NCBI GenBank assembly: GCA_963970005.1
Contig: CAXAMN010021284.1
Coordinates: 300,549 to 364,548 of the forward strand
Reading direction: 5' to 3'
DNA length: 64,000 bases
DNA from: Durusdinium trenchii
Lineage: Eukaryota > Sar > Dinophyceae > Suessiales > Symbiodiniaceae
The notes under the pieces were generated by a model, which saw only the letters and a program-made list of their open reading frames with translations, searched no databases and was not told the DNA's origin. The translations under genes were made by a program, and so were the position numbers. Below, piece by piece: positions 52,080 through 62,983 of the stretch. Positions within the stretch are counted from its first letter, which is position 1; the number at the start of each line of letters is the position of its first letter.

Positions 52080-53561
52080 AGAACCTTTGAATTTTCCAGT
52101 GGAGTGTAGCATGATTGGGCTGAAAGTGTCCCACGAGGATTTCAAATCGAAAGTGCAGCAGTGGGTGAAGCATGAAAGTGTGGCAGGGAAGACGGTAGAG
52201 ACAAGTTGCCGGCGCGATCGCGCCCCAACTTTCGGATCGCTGAGATTGCGCTTGTACTGCGCATCTTGTGCCAAGTGCCGATCTGGTCGAGGCTGGCGTG
52301 GGTATGCGGTGTGCAGAGGAAGCACAATGACGATTGTTGGAACAGATGCTGCCTCGCATGGCGACTTCGGATACCGTTACAGCAGCCGTGGAGGATTGAC
52401 AGACGCGCAGACGCTTACACGCACCTGCGAGAACATGACAACTCGTACAAGATACAGAACTTGATGCAGTAGGTAAGGATGAACCTTTTGAGGCCTCCCC
52501 TCTAAGGACGAAACCCGCTGGACAGTTGCTCATTTTTGGCTTATGATATGGCTGCAACTTGAATCTGCCAGAGAAGTTTTCTGTGAAGTTGGCTCCTCCT
52601 GAGTCCATTCTGATCAAAGATTCAGTCTCATCAATCGAAACAGCTGTGGGTACTATTTCAAGGCCCTCATGGCGAACGTTGCTTCGCAATTTTGGAAGGT
52701 GGACAAAAGATGACAAAAGTAACCTTTGGGTTATTGATCAGGTGAATCAGCAGTGTGAATTTCTGGAGCGAGTGAAGGCTCCTTTCAGATTTGCCGGTCC
52801 ATTTTCGATGTTAGTTTCTCAGGAAAAATATTTTTGGCTCGCGCAAGTTGCCCGGTTACTACATGGCAAGTTGGCAACCCGAATCCTTTAGTGGCTTCAT
52901 TTCCAGCTGACTTATTTTACTCGGAGTCAAATTCTTGAGGATGAGATTGTCGCCACAGCTGACATTACCGCGAGAGCCCTTTGACACGTCACCAGTTCGA
53001 TGGCTGCTGCCAGCCCAGCACCAACTACAAACATCTTGACGAACACGCGAGGTGCTGGTTGGGACAACCTTGTTGCCAACCACCAGGTGTTCAAATGCAC
53101 CATTTTATCACTGCGCTTCTCATCTTCGAGGCGCAGGATGACTTTTTACGATTGCGTGTGTGCTTTCATCCTCGGCGGTGGGTGACGAGAGTATTCAGAT
53201 TGGCTCTTGGGCTCGTATGGACGTATTCTCAGAGTGTATGAACAAAGCTGCCACGATCATGGGCCTTTGCCTGAATGTTAAGGAGAAGTTTCGGATACTG
53301 TTACTATAGTAATGTCCTGAAAGTATGCGGTCCAGTCCAGCTAGAAAGTTGCCATGGAACTGTTCCGGTCCTTCTCGATGTGTGATCGTGCCATTGACAT
53401 GTTTTGATTCGCAACCTCCTGGCTTTGATTTTTCAATGATTGAGGAGCTTTGGGAGTTGACAAAGATAGCTGGAGAGAAGGTGAGTCTCAGTGACAAGCC
53501 TGGCTGGCTTTATCACGGTGAAATAAAAGGAGTTGTTGTTGTTGGACCCAGTTGCCTATAG
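52080..53561 (+). pseudogene. Decayed mobile-element-like gene
   Basis: Successive plus-strand pieces read: 52,087-52,464 ECSMIGLKVSHEDFKSKVQQ, LRLRLYCASCAKCRSGRGWR, GTDAASHGDFGYRYSSRGGL; 52,559-52,891 PEKFSVKLAPPESILIKDSV, LRNFGRWTKDDKSNLWVIDQ, GPFSMLVSQEKYFWLAQVAR; 53,000-53,185 WDNLVANHQVFKCTILSLRF; 53,325-53,561 FSMIEELWELTKIAGEKVSL. They change frame and contain stops between pieces. The YCASCAKC pair looks zinc-binding, and from memory similar CxSC..GRGW..HGDF proteins are repeated in dinoflagellate genomes. The large open minus-strand frame here is a shadow. Confidence 0.5.
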
Positions 53562-53569
53562 ATGCCTTT

Positions 53570-54290
53570 ATTTCTCCTGTCTAATTGCATTGGATAGTTG
53601 GCATTCTGGGTTTCAAAGGCTCGCATTTTTCCAATGTTTTATGTTGGAAATGCATCTAGAGGTAGGTTTGCCTGCGATTGGCACACAGTCTCCCAAATGA
53701 CGTGTGGTATCTCCGGATGTTTTGCTCTGAGCAACAAGCATTCGGGCTCCTGTCTTGCCCCCTAAATAGGGAGTCCTTCAGGAAAGCTGTCCTTTGCGAA
53801 ACTTCTCCAGAAAGGCACAGGCGTATGTGGCAACATTCCCCGGCACCATTCCGGATACATTGAAAAAAACATCCGGATATATTTGCACCACAAATGCTTT
53901 TGACAGCCGGCCAAAGTAAAACATCATTTGTTCATTGTTAGTTGGCAAGACAGTGGCCCGAATGCATTGTTTAAGAGGGAAAAACATCCGGATATATTTG
54001 CACCACAAGTGCTTTTGACAGCCGGCCGAAGTAAAAGGTCATGTTTTTCTCAGATTTACCATTTGGAGACTGTGAACTAATTGCAGGCAAATCTGATTTC
54101 CAACAAACAAACAATCTACAAACTGGAAAGAGCGCCCGGGGTCGAAGATCTGTGAGGTGAAAAGGACTCGTGTCTCGAACTGTCATATATTTCAACATGT
54201 CCTGGGATAAATGCATCCGGCAATCTTCCTGTTTTAAACATCTTAGTCAGCAGGCACCTTGCCGGATGCATCTTTCCCAGAACAGTAAAC
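53570..54290. other. No clear gene; one 100-bp repeat
   Basis: AACATCCGGATATATTTGCA with CACCACAA.TGCTTTTGACAG and CCGGCC.AAGTAAAA occurs at 53,868-53,925 and again at 53,984-54,038. Confidence 0.6.
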
Positions 54291-54298
54291 GCGCCGGT

Positions 54299-54829
54299 TT
54301 ATTTATGTATAGGATCATGAAACCCCATGCGTTGCGAACATGCGTAGTGCAACTCACCGTTGCGCGTTGCGTGTTCCGGGGCGCATATAAGAGGACTCCA
54401 GACCATGGACTTCGCACGCATCCCCAAAACAACCGCTCCAATCGTCCCAAATATGCCGCTTCCGGTGGTTTCTTTGCCCCCCGAACCGCCGTGAAGCGGC
54501 GCCATAGTGGGGCGTGAAACATTTCTCACGCGGCGAAGTGCAGGTGGCGACCGAGGGGCAGCTTCCGCACTTGGTGGAGTTGACGATGGCGCGAGACCGT
54601 TTTTGTTGTTTGGGGTCGAGGGCCGTGGGCGGAGGTGACTCCGGAGGTGGCGCCGGGTGACTCCAGAGAGGAAGGGTTGGTGTAGTTCAAGGTTTCTTGG
54701 CGGAACTAATGGAAAGATGCACTTGGGCCTGGAAAAGTTCACAAACAGGGGACTCCAAAAAGGTAACTTTGAAGAAACTGGTACTTTGAATCCGTTTGTA
54801 TTGCTAGTTATCCCACTTGTATCCCACAA
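54299..54829 (-). CDS. Possible minus-strand ORF
   Basis: A 176-codon frame. The central part (PSAEAAPRSPPALRRVRNVS, TGSGIFGTIGAVVLGMRAKS) is plausible, the ends less so. A 29-codon plus-strand ORF (MDFARIPKTTAPIVPNMPLP) overlaps it. Product unknown. Confidence 0.3.
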   Translation of the reverse strand: MWDTSGITSNTNGFKVPVSSKLPFWSPLFVNFSRPKCIFPLVPPRNLELHQPFLSGVTRRHLRSHLRPRPSTPNNKNGLAPSSTPPSAEAAPRSPPALRRVRNVSRPTMAPLHGGSGGKETTGSGIFGTIGAVVLGMRAKSMVWSPLICAPEHATRNGELHYACSQRMGFHDPIHK

Positions 54830-54878
54830 GCATCCATAGTTGGTTTAAAACCCCTGACTTGTGTTGCGTTTGATGGTC

Positions 54879-55070
54879 ATGAACGATTCTGCAGCACCTG
54901 TGGACAGCAGCGAGGATATGTATCAATGGTCCTTCGGAGGTGTTCTACAAACCCATCGAGGATTGACACTGAACCTTCCCCCGCAAGAGTTGGGCATGCA
55001 CCGTCCATTGATGACCATCGGAGATGCTCCTCCAAAACAAGAATTACATTGGAGTGAACACTGGTAAACA
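54879..55070 (+). CDS. Probable exon
   Basis: The frame reads MNDSAAPVDSSEDMYQWSFG, GVLQTHRGLTLNLPPQELGM, HRPLMTIGDAPPKQELHWSE, ending at a donor-like CTG|GTAAAC. The following intron-like sequence begins with a (CATCC)n tract (55,073-55,097). Product unknown. Confidence 0.4.
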
Positions 55071-55308
55071 CCCATCCCATCCCATCCCATCCCATCCCCA
55101 TTACAATGAGGGTGTTTACTTTCCTTGGGGTGGTGCTTAATTTCACAATATGTATATTTATATATTGTGCAAACTACAGCGGTCCGCCAGGTCATGTTTA
55201 TGTGGATATATATATATATATGGAAATGCATTGACATGCAGACCTCCTCCCATATCGATTGACATTATTTTTCTTTTCACCTGCATACCTGGTATAGTAG
55301 GGCTCCTT

Positions 55309-55375
55309 GCCCACATCCGAAGTCGCTTCGGCGCTTGGGGTGGGTTTGTACCTACCTTCGACTTCGGATGTGGGC
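55309..55375. repeat. 17-bp perfect inverted repeat
   Basis: GCCCACATCCGAAGTCG (55,309-55,325) and its complement (55,359-55,375) flank a 33-nt spacer. CTCCT words outside extend the symmetry to about 26 bp. Confidence 0.9.
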
Positions 55376-55529
55376 CAGGAGTCCCCCAGTGGACCCCGGT
55401 GACCACCAACAAAAGAACCATGATTTCATTTGAGTCTATGGCTTCAGTCTTTGGAACGCCACTGGGACGACACCAACGACACCAACGACAACTGCCTGGC
55501 TCCCCTGGGCCAGATTTCTTTCAAATCCC

Positions 55530-55737
55530 TTTGATCACTCGCCAAAACTCCTCACCGCCGCGATCACCGTGTTTCTTCGCGCCCGACGGAGGTCCTTCGC
55601 AGGGTTTGCCGCTTCGACTTTCCCATGAATTGGGCCACGTGTCTATCAACATGGTCGAGGAGCATTTCTGGAGCTGTTTCTTTGTGCCAGCAGTTCCATG
55701 TTGGGGTGCCCCTGTCACATCTACGGCCCCTGGATGA
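55530..55737 (+). CDS. Probable terminal exon
   Basis: The frame reads SPPRSPCFFAPDGGPSQGLP, LRLSHELGHVSINMVEEHFW, SCFFVPAVPCWGAPVTSTAP, ending in TGA. The word HELGH resembles a metalloprotease HExxH core, but HELGH alone is weak evidence and nothing around it supports a peptidase. Confidence 0.35.
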
Positions 55738-55798
55738 GGCTAAAAGCCATGCGCACAACTCCATGAGTCCTGGTGTGTGTGTGTGGTGATTTTTATTC

Positions 55799-56249
55799 AT
55801 GAGTCATGATTCATGGCGAGTCCTGGCGAGTCAGGAGTCCAAACTCAAAGTGAAGTTGGATGGCAGAAATGCCTGGATGTCTAGACAGACCCCCACACCC
55901 CCACCCAAAAGACCGAAGGCAAAAAATAAAGGTGACCACAATGTAGTCGCACTAAACGCCACGACAGTTCTCATGACTTTAATATAGAATTTACAGGTCC
56001 TGAAGGGAGCATGTCTAGTTTTACGAAGTTGGGGAGAGACTTGTGCAAGTGCTGAGAGTTGTAAGAGGACACTTTCCAGCGCATAATCATTGTCCTCCAG
56101 AAAAGAAGAGTCTTGTATCTTTAGACAAAAAACATCTACGCACTACAGCAGCATATATAGCCTTCTTGTGGAAAAGGCGAAAGGTGGGTGTGGCCGCAAA
56201 TAAGAGGACCACGATCAACTCCAGAGGCTTCCTGCAATGGGAAGGGTAG
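55799..56249 (+). CDS. Two exon-like segments
   Basis: 55,820-55,987 reads RVLASQESKLKVKLDGRNAW, TPPPKRPKAKNKGDHNVVAL then NATTVLMTLI. 56,050-56,249 reads RGHFPAHNHCPPEKKSLVSL, DKKHLRTTAAYIAFLWKRRK, VGVAANKRTTINSRGFLQWE. Lys-rich; frame support is moderate. Confidence 0.3.
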
Positions 56250-56819
56250 TTAGTAGTGAAGTTTATTGGTCAGCAGTCCGCTCATTTTGGTGCATTTTCT
56301 CCTGCAGATACCAGGCGTACCGCCCTGCTTGTACGGTTGTTGAGGTACACAAAAATGAAGAAGCTTCCTTGGTGTTCAATGTAGTGCGTAGACTGGCATA
56401 AACGTTTTTCGGGACACTTGGACGAGCATCTCTTTGTCTGAAAGAAACACGTGACATCACGTGACCATGCATAGACTAGATATCTATTGGCTCCCTCAAG
56501 ACTGAATTTCTTCCCTGCTCCTAGGATGGCTTGGCACATTTCCTACTGGCTGAGCTCAAGGTCCGGCACGTGGACGCGGTCAAGACATGGCAAGAGCAAA
56601 CCTGAAGGGATCAGAACCTAGTCTCATGGAGAGGGCGATGGAGAGTGGACTGCCAGAGCTAGCACAGTTTATTCCAGGTAGTAGTGTGGACTAGGACGCC
56701 ACAGACCCCCTCAAAAATGTGTGTATATATAAACCTGGCAATCTGACTGAGATCGTTATGGTGGTCGTACATTTCGTGGTGAGTATAAGAGCTTCGATGC
56801 TGGGCTTCCATGCTCGTGT

Positions 56820-57447
56820 CCAACATGCCAAGTTGTGGTCCGGTATGCAGAAAGAGGCGGTGGCCATGGAGGATTCTGTGCTGTTTCAGGGCGATTTGTT
56901 TGGTCTCAGCTGGTGGGCAACATCACAGTTTTCGGCACTTATGGTGCTTGTTCCGGGCAGAGACGGAGCCAAAGTTACAGAGACAGAGCGAAACGCCCAA
57001 AGATGGTGACAGATGGAAGATTCGATGCTATAGATGATGCCAGTCAGTATGAACAACTGGGTTGAGCACAAAAGAAAACACGATGTGCAGCAACGTACAC
57101 CTGAAGTTGAGCAAAAGGCAGTGAAAGGTGCATTCATATTGTTTTTACGATGCAAACCCCTGAAGCACTGGCTGAAAGGCCATGACTCTTGCAAACAAAT
57201 GGACTGTGCCGACAGCCGAGAAATCACCAGAGAAGCGATTCAACTGCACCAAGCTGTGAATTTGTGAGCTCAGTTCACGTCCACGTGTGCAAAGCTTGAA
57301 ATCACAAAGACAGGAGATGGCTTTGCATTGTTGGTCCGGCTGGGAGGCCACAGGAGCTCACTAAACAGACGCATGGACATTCAGCCAGACAGATGCTTTT
57401 GGAGCGCCTCGCCCTGTTCAGGCAAATCCAAAAAGGCTCAGCGCTGA
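56820..57447 (+). pseudogene. Decayed gene with an in-frame TGA
   Basis: One frame reads GRFVWSQLVGNITVFGTYGA then RDRAKRPKMVTDGRFDAIDD. After a frame change near 57,060 a second reads WVEHKRKHDVQQRTPEVEQK, KPLKHWLKGHDSCKQMDCAD up to a TGA at 57,265-57,267. The same frame then continues open (TCAKLEITKTGDGFALLVRL, GGHRSSLNRRMDIQPDRCFW) to a stop at 57,445-57,447. Probably a mobile-element or retroposed gene remnant. No family recognised. Confidence 0.45.
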
Positions 57448-57587
57448 TTTGAATATCCAGTTTAGAAAGATTGTGCAAAGCCAGGGCTCATTTTAACAAA
57501 GGTCTTCTCTAGGACTCTAGGAACAATAATTGATGGTTAATAGATGTTAACATAGTAAATAGCGGCTTAATTCCGAAATCGTTTTAA

Positions 57588-58082
57588 CTAGGGTTTCTCT
57601 TGAGCATTTGGTGCGTCAGTGTTGGAACACGGAGGAACTCCTCCATATTTCATGGTTTTGGGATGTTTGGGATATAAAGATAGATGGGCGGCCCTGATAA
57701 CAAGTGCTTCGAACATGTTTTCAAGTCTCTTGTTTTGGCATGTGTTTTCAATATCATAATCATCCGGACCATGGGCGCCATCCCTTCGGTCTCGCATTTG
57801 GGCACCATGAAGTACTACGCAGGCGCAACGTGAGCGAGGCTTCAGCGAATCCGTGGCGAAACTCAGCGGCGGCGTGCGGCGGAGCTTCGTAGGTCGAGGA
57901 GTTCTCGGCGACGGTTTGGCGGGTTGGGACGTTCGCGGTGGCCCGGCCACCTGGGATCTAAATATATTCCCAATCATCATGGGAAGTGGAACATGGTCCC
58001 TTTGGGTTGATCTACAAAGAGGTGGTTTTCCACCTCCAGGATGATTCCAAGTGTGGAGAGTGGCCATGCGTGATGGATTCAT
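57588..58082 (-). CDS. Possible minus-strand ORF
   Basis: A 164-codon frame with TSQPAKPSPRTPRPTKLRRT, PLSFATDSLKPRSRCACVVL and DDYDIENTCQNKRLENMFEA. Plus-strand frames (57,704-57,892 and 57,853-58,044) overlap with similar plausibility, so strand is uncertain. Confidence 0.3.
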   Translation of the reverse strand: MNPSRMATLHTWNHPGGGKPPLCRSTQRDHVPLPMMIGNIFRSQVAGPPRTSQPAKPSPRTPRPTKLRRTPPLSFATDSLKPRSRCACVVLHGAQMRDRRDGAHGPDDYDIENTCQNKRLENMFEALVIRAAHLSLYPKHPKTMKYGGVPPCSNTDAPNAQEKP

Positions 58083-58321
58083 GCTTTTTGCATTAAGGAA
58101 CTTAAGGAACTATGTGAACATAGGGTTTCAAGCAGCCAGGATGTTCCACAATCTGTTCAAGGTCATGTTGTCTTGATGCTTCGGAGTTTCTCAAGGATGT
58201 GCACGTGCATGAACTTGCACAAGGATTTCCACGTCTTTGGATGTTTTCTCCATTCCTTTTGTGGCTTGTTGTATCCCTGGGCAGAGATGTGGTGCCGGGA
58301 ATGCATCGCATAGCCCTTACC

Positions 58322-58515
58322 TATCGCAGCATCGTCGTGCCGGTGAGCAGTTTTCGCAACACAGCCGGTCTTCTCCACACAGCCGGTTGTTTGGGGGTTC
58401 GGAAAACCTCCGTCGCTACACGGTCGACCAGACCAGAGGTGTTCACCCAAGTGGTGGGCGAAAGCATAGGGAACAGGGAGCTGTTGCTACGGCACCCTGT
58501 TCACTCAAAGACTAA
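58322..58515 (+). CDS. Exon-like segment
   Basis: The frame GEQFSQHSRSSPHSRLFGGS, ENLRRYTVDQTRGVHPSGGR, KHREQGAVATAPCSLKD, stop. A second plus frame of 172 codons overlaps (58,199-58,717). Confidence 0.35.
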
Positions 58516-58854
58516 GACAGTGAAGTGTTTTGCTATCTTGGGCTGTCCTTTTTGTCGCTGTTTTGCTGGACTGCTTGACACCATCATCGGTTTTTCATGC
58601 ATTTGCCCAAAAAGGTTGTTGCTGGGACGCATGTTGGGATGGTTTGGGGGGGTGTCTCTGTTTGATCTGTTCACTTCAGGCTTGATCTGGCCAGTGATGG
58701 GCGTGAGTGGCCAGTGATTCAGCGTTCTTGTGAATTTTGGATCAACTTGTAGCACGTCAACATCCTGAACCCGCAGACAATCATATGGGGTTCCTAAGAG
58801 GATTGGTGTGGTATATATATATATGTGATTCTCTATTCATGCTCCACATGCATG

Positions 58855-59057
58855 TGCTGGTGCGCACTGCCAACTCCCCATCCAGCACGGCCAAACCAAA
58901 GCACCTGGTCGCTTCTAAGGCCTTGGCGGTGGTCTTGGTCTTGCACCAAGTCCTCAAAGAGCAAAGCACCAAGAGGCGCCGGACCGTCGGACCGTCGGAC
59001 CTCGCCGGTCGGACCTCGCCATCTCTCCGAACCGAACGGTTCACCACGACGAGTTGA
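58855..59057 (+). CDS. Probable terminal exon
   Basis: The frame reads SPSSTAKPKHLVASKALAVV, LVLHQVLKEQSTKRRRTVGP, SDLAGRTSPSLRTERFTTTS, TGA. Good codon bias. GGACCGTC and GGACCTCGCC are each repeated in tandem inside it. Confidence 0.45.
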
Positions 59058-59693
59058 CCGAACGACGAGCTGAGCGTCGGTGCCGGTGAACCATGTCGTG
59101 GGATCCGTAGGGCGGAGGGTTCGGTCGATGGGTTGCGTGAAGGGTTCACTGGGGAGGACTGGGGGACTGGGTGGGTCAAGTAGGACGAACAAGGTCTCCG
59201 CTCAATCGGGTCCAAGGTCTCAGAGTCTTTCTTGGCGAGGTGGAACTCAGCTGGGTGGGACGAGGGCATGTGATTGACGAAGTAAACCGAGAAGTGTGTG
59301 TGTGTGATATCATATATCATATCATGTTTCGAGCTTTTACTGCTGCACTCAGACTTCAGCCTTCATTATCTCTTTTTCTCACAGTCTTCAGTCAAAATTC
59401 ATCAAAATTCTATCAACTTCTCAGTCCAAATGTCTCTTGTTCCTGCCTATTTGGCTCGCTGGTCCGAAGTTGGCTTCGGGTTCCTGCCAGCGCCCGACCC
59501 AGAAAGTAGAGCTGGTGGTAGCTGATTCCCTTTGTTACTAGTAGCCTCCTTGCTACTAGTCGTAATGCCCTTAGTTACCATAGTAGCGATGCCCTTGTTA
59601 CTAGCTGCCCAGTCGCATTTGGTATATAGATCACTGGCAAAACCTCAATTGCTGAGGTTAGGGGATTTCCCCGCTCACTTCCCTGGGATATGT

Positions 59694-59862
59694 TTGGATC
59701 CTTGGCGACCCGCGCGCGCCCGCCCGCTTCACCAGGCTTCTGGCCGCGCGCCGCGAGTTCCATCAACTGGGACCCTTGCTGGTGGAGCCGCTGGGTGGTG
59801 CCGGGAGCCCCTTGGGTGGTGCCTGGCGCATCCGGAGGGGATGGCTGGGGTCTTCTTTTAGA
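59694..59862 (+). CDS. Probable exon
   Basis: The frame ILGDPRAPARFTRLLAARRE, FHQLGPLLVEPLGGAGSPLG, GAWRIRRGWLGSSFRV has the strongest GC3 of three open plus frames. It contains two LGGAxxPLGG-like repeats. Product unknown. Confidence 0.4.
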
Positions 59863-60479
59863 GTCTCTCACTCTCTCTCATGTGAATGAGTATTTATATG
59901 TAGTTATATATTCCTATATATAGGGATCCACATACCTTCCCGGAAGGCACAACTGGGCCTTCCCATGCATACATATATAATAAAATTGTTTCAATCACCT
60001 TCTCAGAAGGTGGCAGTGGATCCATAGGGTATGACCATGGTTCAGCAGATTTTGGACTACCCTCAGCTCTGAGAGGTCTGCAGGTCTTTGGCAATGCTTA
60101 CTCTTAATTCCAAGGTGTTTTTCAATCAACCATGTCTTCTTTGCCATTCATGGTAAGACGAGTATGAGTAGTATCCATGGTTAGCTGCAGCTTGGGATAT
60201 ATGCAATGATATGCAATGATATACTCCCGTTCCCAGTCGGGGTTTTCCAACATCTCCGCATGGAACAAACGTGGAACCGAAAAGGTCCTGGGATCTATGA
60301 GCCAGTCTTGGGAGCCATGGGCCAGTCCATCACTGCAGGGTTCGTGTTTACCTGGGAACTGCACAGCTACGTGTTTTGTTGTTGAAAAGGGCATGCTGAG
60401 CGCAAAACGAGACGTTGATGGTTCCAGGATGGACATTTTTAATGATCTTTTTTACAGTGCTCAGCTTTCTTCAGGATGA

Positions 60480-60627
60480 GTCTTGAAGTCTACGGTTGGG
60501 ACAGTTCTTCATTTGGCTTTGGGGTTACCTCACTTGGGCAAAGCTTGGCTCCATCTCATGGGCCCGAAGATTCGAGTGCCTGAATGGCTAAGACGACCTG
60601 TCGTTTTGCTCCGGGAGTTCAAAACTC
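60480..60627 (+). CDS. Probable internal exon
   Basis: The frame LKSTVGTVLHLALGLPHLGK, AWLHLMGPKIRVPEWLRRPV, VLLREFKTQ ends at a donor-like ACTCAG|GTGCCT. It has no ATG, so it must be joined upstream. Next exon candidate starts at 60,708 after an 80-bp intron. Confidence 0.5.
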
Positions 60628-60707
60628 AGGTGCCTTGGGAAGGGCCGTGAACCTTACCCTTCCAAACCCCAAACATCATAAAACCTCAACACCCCACCCC
60701 CAAATTA

Positions 60708-60882
60708 GGCCTTCTTCCACCTGCTGAACACCGTGTCATCTTGGGTCGAGTCTTCAGACCGTCTCTTCGTCAGGTCTGGGCGCTCAAGATGGAACACCTG
60801 CGACAGCTGAAGACTCAAGGGCTCGGAACACCCAGACCAAACCGCGGCGCCTGCCTAGAGCCCAGCCTTTTCGAGCCTAGCT
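60708..60882 (+). CDS. Probable terminal exon
   Basis: After CCCCCAAATTAG the best reading is LLPPAEHRVILGRVFRPSLR, QVWALKMEHLRQLKTQGLGT, PRPNRGACLEPSLFEPS, TGA. If joined in phase 0 to the previous exon, another frame (AFFHLLNTVSSWVESSDRLF) would be used and stop earlier. One of the two borders is therefore not as drawn. Confidence 0.45.
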
Positions 60883-60929
60883 GATCGGACAGGGCCGTAT
60901 TGTTGGGATGGTTGGTGCTCCGAAAATGG

Positions 60930-61106
60930 AGGTTGCTCAGGCTCCAAGTCTACGAACACGCCGAACCTCACCTCGCGAACCTCGTCTCGCGCCGAACCTC
61001 GCGCACCGGGTGCACATCGACGCTGGCGTCGTCCTCGCGGGGTTCGGTCCATGCGACCCGGGACTGGACGCCCTTCGATGACACATGGGACTTTGACATA
61101 CTTTGA
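60930..61106 (+). CDS. Probable exon
   Basis: The frame LRLQVYEHAEPHLANLVSRR, TSRTGCTSTLASSSRGSVHA, TRDWTPFDDTWDFDIL, stop. GC3-rich with two minus-strand frames also open. Product unknown. Confidence 0.4.
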   Translation, partial: RLLRLQVYEHAEPHLANLVSRRTSRTGCTSTLASSSRGSVHATRDWTPFDDTWDFDIL

Positions 61107-61373
61107 CACATGGATGTTTGGTGTCCATGTTTGGGGTCTTGTGGACATGGAGGCTGGGGTGATCTTTCTGAACAACAAAACAAGATTGCGTAAAGGACCT
61201 GAGACTCCCCCAGGATGTGAATGCCGGAATTGTGCAGCCCGCACCGGGGCTGCTGTTGCTGGTGTCGCCCTTCAAAATAGGAAAACAACACAAAAGAATC
61301 ACATAGCAAACAAATTGAACGAAGGCGCCATAATCGAACAAGAAAAGGAACAAGACAACATGGACGAAACAGC

Positions 61374-61619
61374 ATGAAACAGCCTTTTCAAGGAAAGACA
61401 AGGAAACCTAAGAAACAAAGAGCTCAGGAGCGTCCTGGCAGCCTTCGGTGGCCGGTGGGGACGGGAGAAACCCGCGCTCTGGGCTGGGGGTCTAGGGGTC
61501 TAGGCCACAAGGACCGCCCCATTTGGGGATTCCATTCGGGGTTTGGACCCGGTCTGACCCGAAAAGCAGCTCGCCTTTTCAAAAATCGGCAAAACGAGCA
61601 AAACTCTGAAAATGTTTGA
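61374..61619 (+). CDS. Exon-like ORF, basic
   Basis: MKQPFQGKTRKPKKQRAQER, PGSLRWPVGTGETRALGWGS, GFHSGFGPGLTRKAARLFKN, stop at 61,619. The Lys-rich start may be leader. Product unknown. Confidence 0.35.
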   Translation: MKQPFQGKTRKPKKQRAQERPGSLRWPVGTGETRALGWGSRGLGHKDRPIWGFHSGFGPGLTRKAARLFKNRQNEQNSENV

Positions 61620-61740
61620 ACATAGAAATTAGGAATATAGGAATACATAGGAATACAATAATGCATTCCTTTACTTCGAGTGATCCCACCATGACATGTC
61701 AATCAGTTGTTTTCATGCTATGGTGAAGAGCATGTTGGCT

Positions 61741-62218
61741 TTGCGGTTTTCGATTTTGCTTGTGGGTGCTCGGGTTTTACATTGTTCTTTTAGCGTTAGG
61801 GAGTTCGCGTCGGGGTGTCGCCAGGGTCTCCAGTTGGCATCCAAAAGTACTGATAGTACTACCCTGTGACCACCCGCCACGCAAAATGCCACACACAGGT
61901 ATATATATAACTATATGGTTGTGGTTGTGTTGTGGTTGTATGTTTGTGGTTGTGTGTTTGTGGCTGTATGTTTGTGGTTGTGTGTTGTGGTTGTGTGGTT
62001 GTGTGCTGTGGTTGTGTGTTTGTGATTGTGTTTGTGGTTGTGTGTTGTTGGCTCTGTTTGTGGTGTTGTGTTTGTTTGTGATTGTGTGTTTGGGGCTGTG
62101 TGATTGTGATTGTGTGTTTGTGTGCTGTGGTTGTGTGTTTGTGATTGTGTGTGTTTGTGGTTGTGTGATTGTGATTGTGGTTTTGTGTGTTGCTGGTTGT
62201 GCTTGTGGTTGTGTGTTA
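61741..62218 (-). repeat. Minisatellite-headed dispersed repeat, copy b (inverted)
   Basis: Tail (GATTTTGCTTGTGGG, GGAGTTCGCGTCGGGGTGTC, GCCAGGGTCTCC at 61,754-61,835) and a GTGGTTGTGTGTTTGTG array (61,912-62,215) are the reverse complement of the 12.4-12.74 kb copy. Copy b has about 70 bp extra between tail and array. Repetitive Cys/Val frames here are artefacts. Confidence 0.85.
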
Positions 62219-62472
62219 AAGTTAGTGGTGGTGTCTTGAGCTGCCAGACTGCCCACTACGATCGGTTGAGGTCCGGTATACTGCCCACTGGCGCTTGCTG
62301 TTGAGGTCCGGTACTCCGCACTCCGTCCATGTAATACCTCTTCAGCAGACGAATGAATCTTGACTTTCTCAGGCATACTGAAGGGGGCTAGACGGAGAGA
62401 CTAAAATAGGCTCTCAGTTGAGCTTGCAGGGAGAGAGTAAAGTGACGGAAGCGTGCGCAAGAAGGGTGACGA

Positions 62473-62983
62473 TCAATTGCTTTCATGGCAGTGACGTCCC
62501 CATGGCCCGGAGCGTACCAAAACCTGCTTCCTAATGCCATTGACGGCAGCCAGCGCGGAGAAGCTTGACATGAAGGTGGTGCAGGGGATGTGTTTGGCTG
62601 AGTCCGCAGCTCGTGCCAGTACCGCTGGAGATTGCGTCATGAGCGTGCAATGTGCGGTTAGGGCTGATGTCGATTGTGTTGGGAAAGCCCGTTGATTCCA
62701 GTTGACTGCAGGAGGTGCCAATGCAAGGTCTGTGAGTTGAGCCGAAGTCCTCAGGTCAGTGCCGTATAGGTAAATGCCGGAGAGTGCAGAGACACGGATA
62801 AAGTAGGCAGAGCGTATTTCTGGGTAGCAGGTTTTTTAAAATCTCTGAAGACTCTGAAGGAGATGTTTTCGTGCGAGCCAGAACATCCAGGAAAATGCAT
62901 TGTTGTGAGGGGGGTAATTCTGCCACAGGGAGATGGAACATGTTTGTATGGAGTATTTCTTCACCCCATTCCGTAAGAAGCAC
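62473..62983 (-). CDS. Possible minus-strand exons
   Basis: 62,983-62,800 reads LLTEWGEEILHTNMFHLPVA, ELPPSQQCIFLDVLARTKTS. 62,721-62,473 reads APPAVNWNQRAFPTQSTSAL, VLARAADSAKHIPCTTFMSS, VNGIRKQVLVRSGPWGRHCH, stop. Both have protein-like composition. The join between them is not resolved. Confidence 0.35.

Noticed and set aside
52027..52716. 229-codon minus-strand ORF
   Set aside because: The plus strand reads as better protein across the same interval (YCASC, HGDF, WTKDDKSNLW); the minus frame is a shadow.
54384..54404. TATA-type promoter (GCATATAAGAGG) before a short plus ORF
   Set aside because: Dinoflagellate promoters are not known to rely on TATA, and the ORF is only 29 codons.
55590..55640. 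Zinc metalloprotease from HELGH
   Set aside because: A five-residue match in a short, otherwise unrelated exon is not enough.
10289..57267. Alternative genetic code explaining in-frame stops
   Set aside because: One TAG and one TGA, each once, inside decayed genes, while many probable ORFs end normally at both codons.
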